Shown here piece after piece: positions 42,634 through 53,768 of a stretch of DNA of 64,000 nucleotides. The notes below the pieces were generated by a model. The model had not been told where the DNA came from. It ran no database searches and saw nothing but the letters and a program-made list of their open reading frames with translations. The position numbers and the translations under genes were made by a program. This DNA comes from WHSW01 sp963781265 (GTDB lineage: Bacteria; Actinomycetota; Thermoleophilia; Solirubrobacterales; 70-9). How positions within the stretch are numbered: position 1 is the first letter of the stretch; each line of letters starts with the position of its first letter. The stretch is from positions 124,001-188,000 of the forward strand of contig CAWAFH010000012.1 in assembly GCA_963781265.1 (NCBI GenBank), written 5' to 3'.

Positions 42634-45150
42634 TCATTTTGGCCGCCCGCTTCGCGATCCGATCAGGGACAGCTTCGTGGCCAGCCCGCCGACGAGCGCG
42701 ATCGGCGCGCTGACGATTTTGCGCAGCGGGGAGACGACGACGAGCTCGGCCCCGCGCGCCGCCAGGCGCGGGACCGCCGAGATCCCGGTGCGGTCGAGAA
42801 GCCGGCCGAGCGGGCCCGGCGGCTGCTGCGCGCGGCGCAGGCGCCAGGCGACGAAGCCGCGGAAGAAGCGGGCCCGCCCGGGCTGCAGTGCCTGAAGCAG
42901 CCCGCTCTCGGCGTCCGGCTCGTCGAGTCGCGCCAGCATCGGCGCGAATGGCCACGACGCCAGCGCCTCGAGCTCCGGGTCGGCCCGCGGCGGATCGGGC
43001 AGCGCGTGCGAGAGCTCGAACCGGGTCATCGCGTAGCCGGCGGCCATCAGCGCATAGGCCTCGTCGTCGGTGAACGAGTCCAGGTCGGTGCGCAGCTCCG
43101 AGAGGGCCCGCTGGACCTGCTCGTCGATGCCGTACGGCGGCCGCTGGACGCCGACGCCGGGAGCGAGCGCGTCGTCCTCGGGGTCGTATGGCTCCTGGCA
43201 GCGGCTCCAGTCGCGCGGCGGTGACGGGAGCCCCTTCTTCAGGTGGACGATCATCAGCCCGCGCAGGGTGCCGGATCGGCGCAGGCCGGCGAGCTCGGTG
43301 TACTCGGCCCCGCGGACGCGATTCATCAGGATCGAGTTCGAGCGGTTGGCGACCGGGAGCAGGCCCCGCTCGGGGTGCTCGAGGTCCCGCATCTGCCCGC
43401 TCGCGTCGCTGACCAGGGCGACGCTGCAGTCCTGGTCGAGCAGGCTGGCGATCCCCTGGTTGTCGTGAACACCGCCGTCGACCAGCTCGACGTCGACGTC
43501 GTCGTAGAGCTTTTCCATCGTCACCGGCGGGAACAGTCCCGGCACGCAGGCCGAAGCGCCGACGGCCTTGCCCAGCGGCGGCTGGCGGTGACCCTCGGGC
43601 GCATCGCGGTAGTAGACCCGGCGCAACCGCCGGCTCGCCTCCGCCTGGTCGCCGACGCCGACCGGCGGCTCGCCCATCCACGAGGCGGTGAACTGCCAGT
43701 TGTGCCCGGTGTTCAGGGTCGTCGCGTTGAGGACCAGGACCGGGACCTTTGCCTCGCGCAGCCAGTTCTCATAGCGCAGCGAGAACCCGTCCTCGCGGCC
43801 GCGAGGGGTGATGTAGAGATCGGTCATCCGCCACGGCGTGCCGGGCTCGTCGGACTCCCCCTTCGCGACCCTGGAGAAGAACATGCGCTCGAACAGCTCC
43901 CCGGCGCGGTCGGTCCGCGAGTACCTCGAGGAGAGCATCTTCCAGTTGTCGGTGATGTCCTCGATCAGCCGCCCGCGCAGGTTGCCGCGGACCCCGTCGA
44001 GGAACTCGCCGGCGAGCTCGCGCACGAGGGTGATGTAGTCGGCGTCCTCGATCTCGGCGTCCGGCTTCGACTGCAGCAGCTCGCGCAGCTTCAGGTAGTA
44101 GTAGGCGCCGAGGATCGAGCCACCGGAGACGCACGAGAGCACCTCGACCCGGCGCAGGACCCTGCATTCGGCGAGCCGGGCGAGGATCCCGATGTGAAAC
44201 AGCGAGGCACGAAAGCCGCCTCCCGAGAGCGCCAGGCCGACCTTGCCGGTGTAGGCGCGCAGGACGGCCTCGTCCTGCCCGCCGACGAGGGCCTTGAGCG
44301 CGCCCGCGGCCGCCGCCGAGTCGTAGCCACGCAGGCGCGCGAGCGCCCCGAGCTGCATCGCGGTCGTCTCCAGGCGCCACAGCTCCCGCGTCTCGGCGGC
44401 GACCCGCGCCAGGTGCTCGGTCGCCTGCTCGAAGCGCCCGAGGCCGAAGTGAGCCTCGCCGAGCGTCGCCTCCGCCCAGCCGCCGTCGTCGGGCTCCAGC
44501 CTGGCGACGATCTCGGCGCGGATCGCGTCCGCGCGGGCGCGCAGCTCCGCGGCCTCGGTCGAGACCCCGGGCCCCTCATCCTCGAGCTCGGCCAGCTGGT
44601 CGGCGACAAAGGCGGCGTTGACCCCGGCGTAGTCGCGGCGAGGGTCGGCCTCCTGCTCGAGGCCGCGCCCATAGCACCAGGAGGCGCTCTCGAGATCGAA
44701 TCGCTTCGCTTCCAGCTGCCACTTGTGCTTGAAGATCGCCCCGGCGAGCCCGAGCGTCTCGGCGTTGGTGCTGTCGTCGAGCGGGCCGCCCTCGTTGAGG
44801 ATCTGCAGCGCCCGGTCGAGCCGTCGGGCCGCCGGCAGTTCCAGGTCCTTGTAGGTGCAGAGGGCGTACTGCTGGCGCAGCTCCTCGCTGTCGGTGCCGG
44901 CGGCGCGGACGCGGCCGAGCAACCGCCGGGCGTAGCCGAACTGCTGGTGGTCGCGAAGCGTCGCGGCGAGCTCGACCCGCCGGTTCGGCTCCCAGTCCTC
45001 GTACAGCGCGCGCCGGGCGACGGCGACCAGCATCGGCGCGATCGGGCCGATCCGGCTGCGCCGGCGGAGCTCGTCGGCGAGCGCGGCGACGGTCGGGACG
45101 TCGGTCTCCCCGCCGTCGATGATCGCCTCCGCTCGTTGCTCGGCATCCAT
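42634..45150 (-). CDS. cPLA2-like patatin with helical-repeat N-terminus
   Basis: An 838-residue protein. The first 300 residues are alpha-helical repeats of TPR type (RRVELAATLRDHQQFGYARRLL, EATLGEAHFGLGRFEQATEHL). The lipase core begins VGLALSGGGFRASLFHIGIL (about 305-325). The nucleophile region is CVSGGSILG (about 343), matching the GxSGGS form of cytosolic PLA2 rather than plain GxSxG. The catalytic Asp is in ELVDGGVHDNQGI (about 558). A hydrophobic segment near the C-terminus could touch membrane. It lies 12 bases after the DUF4071-like gene and likely acts as its effector (inference). Confidence 0.85.
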   Translation of the reverse strand: MDAEQRAEAIIDGGETDVPTVAALADELRRRSRIGPIAPMLVAVARRALYEDWEPNRRVELAATLRDHQQFGYARRLLGRVRAAGTDSEELRQQYALCTYKDLELPAARRLDRALQILNEGGPLDDSTNAETLGLAGAIFKHKWQLEAKRFDLESASWCYGRGLEQEADPRRDYAGVNAAFVADQLAELEDEGPGVSTEAAELRARADAIRAEIVARLEPDDGGWAEATLGEAHFGLGRFEQATEHLARVAAETRELWRLETTAMQLGALARLRGYDSAAAAGALKALVGGQDEAVLRAYTGKVGLALSGGGFRASLFHIGILARLAECRVLRRVEVLSCVSGGSILGAYYYLKLRELLQSKPDAEIEDADYITLVRELAGEFLDGVRGNLRGRLIEDITDNWKMLSSRYSRTDRAGELFERMFFSRVAKGESDEPGTPWRMTDLYITPRGREDGFSLRYENWLREAKVPVLVLNATTLNTGHNWQFTASWMGEPPVGVGDQAEASRRLRRVYYRDAPEGHRQPPLGKAVGASACVPGLFPPVTMEKLYDDVDVELVDGGVHDNQGIASLLDQDCSVALVSDASGQMRDLEHPERGLLPVANRSNSILMNRVRGAEYTELAGLRRSGTLRGLMIVHLKKGLPSPPRDWSRCQEPYDPEDDALAPGVGVQRPPYGIDEQVQRALSELRTDLDSFTDDEAYALMAAGYAMTRFELSHALPDPPRADPELEALASWPFAPMLARLDEPDAESGLLQALQPGRARFFRGFVAWRLRRAQQPPGPLGRLLDRTGISAVPRLAARGAELVVVSPLRKIVSAPIALVGGLATKLSLIGSRSGRPK

Positions 45151-45162
45151 CGGCCCGGCGGC

Positions 45163-46530
45163 TCAATCCCCTCCCGCGGCCAGCAGCTCGCGCTCGAGCT
45201 CGTCGGCCCACTCGACCGTCTCCCCCCGCGCCGCGCGCGCTTCGCGGATCAGCGAGAGGTTGTACGCGGTGCTCTCCGGCTCCCACGGCTCGCGCACCGC
45301 CGCCAGCGCCGCGCGGGCGCCGGCGATCGCCTCGTCGCGGTCGTGGCCGATCACGCCGAGCTCGAGCCGCGTCGCGTGATCCCAGTAGTCGGCTCCGCGC
45401 CCGTCCACGCGGCGGCGGTTGGCGTAGCGGACCGCTGGCAGCAGCAGTTGCTGCTCGTCGCCGCCCGGGTCGCGGATCTCCATCAGCGTGACCGCGTTGA
45501 TGCCCGGATACGCATCGCGCCAGTCGGCCTCGAAACCGCGGCGGTAGGCGTCGATCGCCTGGTCGAGGTGGCCCTCGGCGCGCAGCACCGAGCCCTCACG
45601 CTCGGCCTCCCAGCGATCCTTGTAGACCCGGCCGAGGAGACCGAGCGTCTCGCTGCTCGGCCCGCGGTCCTCGATCACGTCGAGCAGCACCCGCTCGGCG
45701 TCGGCGCTGCGCTTTGCACGGTTGAGGGCGAACCCGTACTGCTCGCGGACGAGCGCGGTCCGGCGAACGGGCTCGGGCATCGCCTCGACCAGGCGGATCA
45801 TCTCCTCCCAGCCCTTGGCGGCGCGAAAGGACAGCAGCAGGTCGACGAGCACGCCCGCCTCGACGTCTTCGAGCGGCCCGAGGTCGTGCTCGACCTCGCG
45901 CAGCGCGGCGACGCCGTCGGCGCGGGCGGCGGCGAGCCGCGACTTGATCTCGGCCGAGTACGCGGCCTGGTCGCGGAAGACGTCGGTCTTCAGCCGGTCG
46001 ATCTGCGGCGTCGGCAGCTCGTCGATGAGCTGGAACACCGGACTGTCGGTCGCCGCGGCGCGGGCGGCGCGCAGGGCCGACGCGAGCACCTCGATGTCCT
46101 TCGCCGGGTCCGCGGGCCCGCCGTCGTGGTCGAGCGCGTACGGCAGGACACGATCCGGCGCCAGGTCGAACGGCGCCCGCTTCACATCGGCGCTGATGAG
46201 GACGGTCGAGAACGGGCGCGCGGCGTGACGCACGCCGAGCTCGTAGAAGACGTTCGCGTTCGCCGTCGTCAGGTCGACGACGGCATAGTCGGCGAGGATC
46301 AGCCGCTCGAACATCGGCTTGTGGATCATCCCGCCGACAACGTCCTGGTCGGCGCGCAGCGGCTCCAGCTCCGCCGCGCGGATCGCCGGGACCAGCAGCC
46401 GCTCGTAGACGGCGTCGAAGTCGACCGAGCCGCCCTCGTTGTCGGGCTTGACGCCAAACGGCATGACGACGAAGCAAAGCGGCGGATGACCGACGCCGAC
46501 TGTGTCATCTGCGGTTGATTCGCGCGACAC
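45163..46530 (-). CDS. TIR/deoxyribosyltransferase-like plus DUF4071 protein
   Basis: A 455-residue protein from GTG. The N-terminal domain (about 15-130) reads CFVVMPFG, then IHKPMFERLILADYAVVDLT, then ANANVFYELGVRHAARP. This is the fold pattern of nucleoside deoxyribosyltransferase/TIR-like domains, with the Glu in YELG at the catalytic position. The rest (about 150-440) is helical and resembles the TRAFs-binding (DUF4071) region with TPR-like units. It probably binds or processes a nucleotide and relays to the patatin encoded downstream. The long opposite-strand frame here is a shadow. Confidence 0.75.
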   Translation of the reverse strand: MSRESTADDTVGVGHPPLCFVVMPFGVKPDNEGGSVDFDAVYERLLVPAIRAAELEPLRADQDVVGGMIHKPMFERLILADYAVVDLTTANANVFYELGVRHAARPFSTVLISADVKRAPFDLAPDRVLPYALDHDGGPADPAKDIEVLASALRAARAAATDSPVFQLIDELPTPQIDRLKTDVFRDQAAYSAEIKSRLAAARADGVAALREVEHDLGPLEDVEAGVLVDLLLSFRAAKGWEEMIRLVEAMPEPVRRTALVREQYGFALNRAKRSADAERVLLDVIEDRGPSSETLGLLGRVYKDRWEAEREGSVLRAEGHLDQAIDAYRRGFEADWRDAYPGINAVTLMEIRDPGGDEQQLLLPAVRYANRRRVDGRGADYWDHATRLELGVIGHDRDEAIAGARAALAAVREPWEPESTAYNLSLIREARAARGETVEWADELERELLAAGGD

Positions 46531-46583
46531 GGCACAAGCCTAAGGCTGCGACGGCGCGTAAGCCAGTGGCCTGGCCGAACGGC

Positions 46584-49412
<2,829 letters not shown>

Positions 49413-49634
49413 CTCGAGCCCCCCGGCGTTCTCCCCTCTGTTCGCCCCCCGGGCGCGGCTCGAGCATCCGCGGCGGAGGCCGCTGAATACAACGCAACGA
49501 TCGTAGAGCACCGCCTCGCGGCCTCAAAATGCCCCGGGCCGGCGGTCTTGACCGGGCGCGAACCGGGTGTACGCTCGTGGCGGAGTGGCCCCTGGCCGTG
49601 TGGGCGGAGTAAAGACCAGCACGGAGATAGCCAG

Positions 49635-50816
49635 GTGAACAGCGATGTTCAGACGCCTGCGGTGAGCGGCGGCGAAGCCGAGTCCGCCGCCGACGCCGCG
49701 ACCGAGTTGCTGCGCCGCCACGTGCCGCTGCTCCGCTTCGATCGCCAGTACGACTACCGGCTGGCGGCGGTGGAGGGGATCGTCGAGAACCCGGGCAACC
49801 TGCTGCGGACCGCCGACGGCGAGGTGATCGCGCGCGTCGGCGGCGAACCGGCGCTCACCCTCGAGCTGCTCAGCGCCTATCCCGACGATCGCGAGCCGAG
49901 CTCCGACGACTGCCTCTGCCAGGCGCCCGACGTGCTCGGCGACGCCCGGCGGATGGAGGTCGAGCCGCGCTACGCCGGGCGGCTCTACGGCCGCCACGTG
50001 CGCGAGGACGGACGCGACTGGCTCCAGTACTGGCTCTGGCTCTACTACAACCCCAAGAACCTGTTCGGGTTCGGCAAGCACGAGGGCGACTGGGAGATGG
50101 TCCAGATCGGGCTCGGCACGGACGGGCGCCCGGAGCTGCTCGCCTACGCCCAACACGACTCCGGCGAGGCGCGCAAGGCCGCCGAGGCCGAGTGGGTCGA
50201 GCGCGACGGCGAGCAGCACCCGGTCGTCTACGTCGCGCCGCTCTCCCACGCCTCCTACTTCGAGGCCGGCACCCACCCCTATCCGATCGGCATCGACCAC
50301 CCCTACGGCGACGGGCCCGAGGCATGGTTGCCGGTCGAGCAATTCGGCGATTGGGTGATGTGGCCCGGCCGCTGGGGCAACGCCGAGCGGGTGATCGCGA
50401 CCCGGATCGGCAACGGGCCGCCGACCCCGTCGCGCCAGGGCTCGAAGTGGACGAGCCCGGCCGCCTTCCAGCGCAAGATGGGCCGGCGCAAGTTCCGCGC
50501 GGTGCTCGGCCGGGTGCTGTACCGGCTGGCGAAGCCGTTCTACCCGAAGCCGCCGGCGCTCAGGGCGCGGCTCGAGGGCCGCCGCTGCATCGTCGACTAC
50601 AGGCTCGAGAACACCAGCCTGCGGCGCTCGCGGCACCTGTACCTGACCGTACACGCGGGCGAGCGGGTGATCGCGAGCCGGGTCGTGCGCTACGACGGCG
50701 ACCAGGGCACCGAGGTCTTCCGCCTTGCCGAGCAGCCGGCCTCGTTCGAGGTCCTCGGCACCACCTTCAACCGCGTGCGCCAGCGCAGCGATCTGGCGGA
50801 GGCGGTCCAGGGTTGA
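49635..50816 (+). CDS. Vps62-like domain protein
   Basis: A 393-residue protein from a GTG preceded by GGAG. The central part WLQYWLWLYYNPKNLFGFGKHEGDWEMVQI, followed by AYAQHDSGE and VYVAPLSHASYFEAG, matches the Vps62 family (Pfam name for a yeast vacuolar sorting protein), found in fungi, plants and bacteria with unknown biochemical role. The C-terminal region adds a beta-sandwich-like segment (RLEGRRCIVDYRLEN). No signal peptide. Its TGA overlaps the TTG start of the dipeptidase gene. It is divergent from the TIR-WD40 gene, with 222 bp between. Confidence 0.8.
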   Translation: MNSDVQTPAVSGGEAESAADAATELLRRHVPLLRFDRQYDYRLAAVEGIVENPGNLLRTADGEVIARVGGEPALTLELLSAYPDDREPSSDDCLCQAPDVLGDARRMEVEPRYAGRLYGRHVREDGRDWLQYWLWLYYNPKNLFGFGKHEGDWEMVQIGLGTDGRPELLAYAQHDSGEARKAAEAEWVERDGEQHPVVYVAPLSHASYFEAGTHPYPIGIDHPYGDGPEAWLPVEQFGDWVMWPGRWGNAERVIATRIGNGPPTPSRQGSKWTSPAAFQRKMGRRKFRAVLGRVLYRLAKPFYPKPPALRARLEGRRCIVDYRLENTSLRRSRHLYLTVHAGERVIASRVVRYDGDQGTEVFRLAEQPASFEVLGTTFNRVRQRSDLAEAVQG

Positions 50817-51991
50817 TCGTCGACCTCCACTCGCATTACGCGATGCACCTGCTGCCGAAGGCCGAGGGCACGGCGATCGACCTGTTCTCGACCGCGAAGG
50901 GACGCGCGCGGCTGCGCGACCGCGTCCGCGCCTGGCTCGTCGGCCTCGCCAGCCGCTTTGCCAACTACCGCTCGTTCGAGAGCGGCCCGCGGGTCACCGT
51001 GCCGCAGTTGCGCGAGGGCGGGGTCGGCGTCGCGCTCTCGGTCGTCTACTCGTTTTTCGACGAGCTCGACCTCGACGCGCCCTACGGCGCGCCGCCGGAG
51101 GCCGGCTACCTGCCACGGCTGATGCGCCAGCTCGACATGGTCGAGGCCGAGATCGCGGAGCGCCACGGCGGCGAGGCGACGGTCGCCCGCGACCCGGCCG
51201 GCCTCGACCGGGCGCTCGCCGAGGACCAGGTCGCGCTCGTTCACTGCGTCGAGGGTGGCTTCCACCTCGGCGAGACGCCGGAGGCCGTCGACCACGCGGT
51301 GACCGAGCTCGCCCGCCGCGGGGTCGCCTACATCGTCCTTCCCCACCTGCTCTGGCGGGCGGTCGCGACCAACGCCCCGGCGCTGCCGTTTCTGCCCGAC
51401 TGGCTCTACCGGGTCGTTTTTCCGCAGCCGAAGGTCGGGCTGACCGAGCTCGGCAGGGCGGCGGCGACGGCGATGGCGCGCGAGGGCGTGCTGATCGACC
51501 TGTCGCACATGAGCACGCTGGCGGTGGCCGACACGTTCGAGCTCCTCGATCGGCTCGATCCCGACCGGCGGGTGCCGGTGCTCTCCTCGCACGCCGGCTT
51601 TCGCTTCGGCGGCCAGGAGTACGCGCTCGACGAGCAGACGGTGAAGCTGATCGCCGGCCGCGATGGCGTCATCGGGCTGATCTTCGCCCAGCACCAGCTC
51701 AACGACGGCCTGCGGCGGACGAAGACGAAGACGTTCGAGGATTCGTTCGAGGTGATCTGCTCGCACCTCGACCGGATCGCCGAGATCACCGGCTCACACC
51801 GTCACACCGCGATCGGCTCGGATTTTGACGGGTTCATCAAGCCGACCCTGGGCGGGCTCGAGTCGATGACCGACATGGCGGGACTGGAGGCGGCGCTGCG
51901 CGAGCGCTACGGCGCCGGCGATGCCGAACTGATCTGCGCGGAGAACGCGCTCCGGGTCCTGCGCGCCGGCTGGGGCGCGCGAACCGGCTGA
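50813..51991 (+). CDS. Membrane dipeptidase-like M19 peptidase
   Basis: A 392-residue protein from TTG (TTGA overlap with the Vps62-like gene). The zinc ligands of renal dipeptidase-type enzymes are visible: DLHSHYAMH (first His pair), Glu in HCVEGGFHLG, His in LIDLSHMS, His in LSSHAGFRF, and Asp in AIGSDFDGF. No signal peptide. It would hydrolyse dipeptides or D-amino-acid-containing compounds in the cytoplasm. Coupling to a Vps62-like protein is unusual. Confidence 0.88.
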   Translation: MIVDLHSHYAMHLLPKAEGTAIDLFSTAKGRARLRDRVRAWLVGLASRFANYRSFESGPRVTVPQLREGGVGVALSVVYSFFDELDLDAPYGAPPEAGYLPRLMRQLDMVEAEIAERHGGEATVARDPAGLDRALAEDQVALVHCVEGGFHLGETPEAVDHAVTELARRGVAYIVLPHLLWRAVATNAPALPFLPDWLYRVVFPQPKVGLTELGRAAATAMAREGVLIDLSHMSTLAVADTFELLDRLDPDRRVPVLSSHAGFRFGGQEYALDEQTVKLIAGRDGVIGLIFAQHQLNDGLRRTKTKTFEDSFEVICSHLDRIAEITGSHRHTAIGSDFDGFIKPTLGGLESMTDMAGLEAALRERYGAGDAELICAENALRVLRAGWGARTG

Positions 51992-51995
51992 GGCT

Positions 51996-53147
51996 TCAGC
52001 CGTGGGCGGCGGGGATCGTCGTCTGCCGCCGGTCGGCGGCGAGCAGCCCGATGAGCGTTACGCCGACGATCGCGATCGCCCGCACGGTGACCCAGAGCAC
52101 GGGCAGACCCTGTCCGGTGGGGACGACGAGCCCGACGATCAGGCCGGCGACGATCCCGGTCGCCATCCCGACCCCGACCCGCCGCGGGACCCAGAGCGCG
52201 CCCATCAGGCCGCCGAATGCGAATCCGATCACGGCGTAGGAGGGCACGGTGACCGCGATGTCGGACGGCTTCTGGTCGGCCGGATAGAACGAGATCACGC
52301 CGGAGAGCGCCGCCGCGGCCGCCCCGACCAGCGTCGCGAGCAGCAGGTCGCGGACGACCTCCCGGTGGCCGAAGCGGATGATCAACCAGATCGCGATCCC
52401 GATCGCCACCGGGGTCCAGATCCCGACCCGTTTCAGCACCTGATCGAAATCCGAGAGGTTGCTCGGCAACGCGTTCGCGATCCCCCCGGCGATCACGCCG
52501 ATCACGGCTGCGACCAGGATCCCCTCGATGATCACCCGCGCCGGCGAGGGCGGGCGGACGAGCCGCTCATCGAGGACCATCGTGTCCTCGATCTCCGGAC
52601 CCGCGGGCTGCTCCGCGCGCAGGGTCATCGTCTCGTTGATCGTGGTCGTATCGGCGAGCAGCTCCGCCAGCCTGCTCATCAAACGGTCGATGTCGAAGCG
52701 CCAGCGCCCGTCACTGAGCTCGAGCGCGTTGCGCCGGGTGAGCGGTCGCACGTCGGTCGGCAGGTCGTCCGGGTCCGGCATCTTCGCGTCGGCAACGAGC
52801 ACCGGGATCACGGTGACGTCGGCTCGCCGCAACGCGATCTGGACCTCGAGCCGGACGAAGTCCTCGGGGTCCGCGATTCGGACCGCGCCGTCGTCGTCGG
52901 TGACCGTCGCCCAGTGCGGGCCCATGACCACGATCAGCACGTGGCAGGCGGAGACGAGGTCCGTGATCCGGTCGACGAAGTCGATCCCTGGCGCGAGGTC
53001 GACGTCCATGAACACGTTCGAGTCGCCGAACTCGGCCGCCATCGAGTCGTAGAGGCGACCCGCATGCGCGGAGGTGTCCTCGCGCCGGTAGCTGATGAAG
53101 ACCTTCGGGTCGGGGAGCGTGGCCGCGTCGCCCGTTCCAGAGCTCAA
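51996..53147 (-). CDS. TIR domain protein with C-terminal membrane bundle
   Basis: A 383-residue protein from TTG at 53147, which overlaps the SLATT gene stop (TTGA). The TIR domain (about 14-150) has VFISYRREDTSAHAGRLYD, MDVDLAPGIDFVDRI, and the putative catalytic Glu in EDFVRLEVQIAL. A helical linker is followed by about six TM segments (about 195-370). This links TIR to a membrane channel-like bundle. A 4-base gap separates its end from the convergent dipeptidase gene. Confidence 0.88.
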   Translation of the reverse strand: MSSGTGDAATLPDPKVFISYRREDTSAHAGRLYDSMAAEFGDSNVFMDVDLAPGIDFVDRITDLVSACHVLIVVMGPHWATVTDDDGAVRIADPEDFVRLEVQIALRRADVTVIPVLVADAKMPDPDDLPTDVRPLTRRNALELSDGRWRFDIDRLMSRLAELLADTTTINETMTLRAEQPAGPEIEDTMVLDERLVRPPSPARVIIEGILVAAVIGVIAGGIANALPSNLSDFDQVLKRVGIWTPVAIGIAIWLIIRFGHREVVRDLLLATLVGAAAAALSGVISFYPADQKPSDIAVTVPSYAVIGFAFGGLMGALWVPRRVGVGMATGIVAGLIVGLVVPTGQGLPVLWVTVRAIAIVGVTLIGLLAADRRQTTIPAAHG

Positions 53148-53632
53148 CGGTGGGCTCCCAGCTGGTCGGCGGCGTGCTCCCGGTGCGAGACCCACGCCGC
53201 GTTCTCCTCCGAGGTCAGCGCCTCGACCCGCTCGGCCAGCACCGACTCCGGATCGGCGGCGGCCGCGTAGGGGCCGGCGTGGCTGAGGAAGCGGAACTTC
53301 TCGTGCTTGAGCCGCTCGCTGGTCGACCGGTACGTGGTCCAGTTCTGCTGGTACTGCTGCAGCTGCTGCAGGCCCTCGAGGACGACGATCACGGCGCCGC
53401 CCGCGCCGAGCACCGCCGCCGGCGCCGAGGCCGCGGCGGCCACCGGGATCGCCGCCGCGGTGACGATCTGGACGATCTTCAGGCCCTTGAACCAGTGCTG
53501 GTTGTACTCGCTCTTGCGCTCGTACCAGCCGATCTGCTGTTCGAGCCGTGCCCAGGCGGGCGTCTCCGCCGGTACGTCTCGGTCCCCGCCCGAATCGGGA
53601 GCCCGCGTGCCGACCGCCTGCTGCTCGCGCAA
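53144..53632 (-). CDS. SLATT domain (DUF4231) membrane protein
   Basis: A 162-residue protein from TTG with GGAGG five bases upstream; the ATG at 53701 lies upstream of the promoter. A helix with IGWYERKSEYNQHWFKGLKI leads to two TM segments (IVQIVTAAAIPVAAAASAP and AAVLGAGGAVIVVLEGL), then a long helix LQQYQQNWTTYRSTSERLKHEKFRFL. That is the SLATT layout, proposed to form pores as effectors in nucleotide-activated immune systems. It is the first gene of the SLATT/TIR-TM pair. Confidence 0.87.
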   Translation of the reverse strand: MREQQAVGTRAPDSGGDRDVPAETPAWARLEQQIGWYERKSEYNQHWFKGLKIVQIVTAAAIPVAAAASAPAAVLGAGGAVIVVLEGLQQLQQYQQNWTTYRSTSERLKHEKFRFLSHAGPYAAAADPESVLAERVEALTSEENAAWVSHREHAADQLGAHR

Positions 53633-53663
53633 TGAGACCTCCGGGCTATTCGTCCAGAAATGG

Positions 53664-53691
53664 GTGTAACCGAGGCGAGTTCGCCTGTCAA
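53664..53691 (-). promoter_or_regulatory. Promoter of SLATT/TIR operon with spacer palindrome
   Basis: On the minus strand, TTGACA (53686-53691) and TTACAC (53664-53669) are 16 bases apart. The spacer contains the palindrome AGGCGAACTCGCCT (53673-53686), placed where a repressor would block polymerase. Confidence 0.5.
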
Positions 53692-53768
53692 GCGTTGTCA
53701 ACGAGTTGGCATCGGTCTAGGTTGTGACCGTCACCCATACCCGCACGCAAGTACCAGGAGGTCGAGCG

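Noticed and set aside
43243..46518. 1091-codon plus-strand frame across the patatin and DUF4071 genes
   Set aside because: It spans two well-supported opposite-strand genes and shows no domain, only Arg/Val/Asp-rich shadow sequence.
53633..53701. ATG start at 53701 for the SLATT gene
   Set aside because: It lies upstream of the -35/-10 promoter elements and has no ribosome site. TTG 53632 has GGAGG at good spacing.
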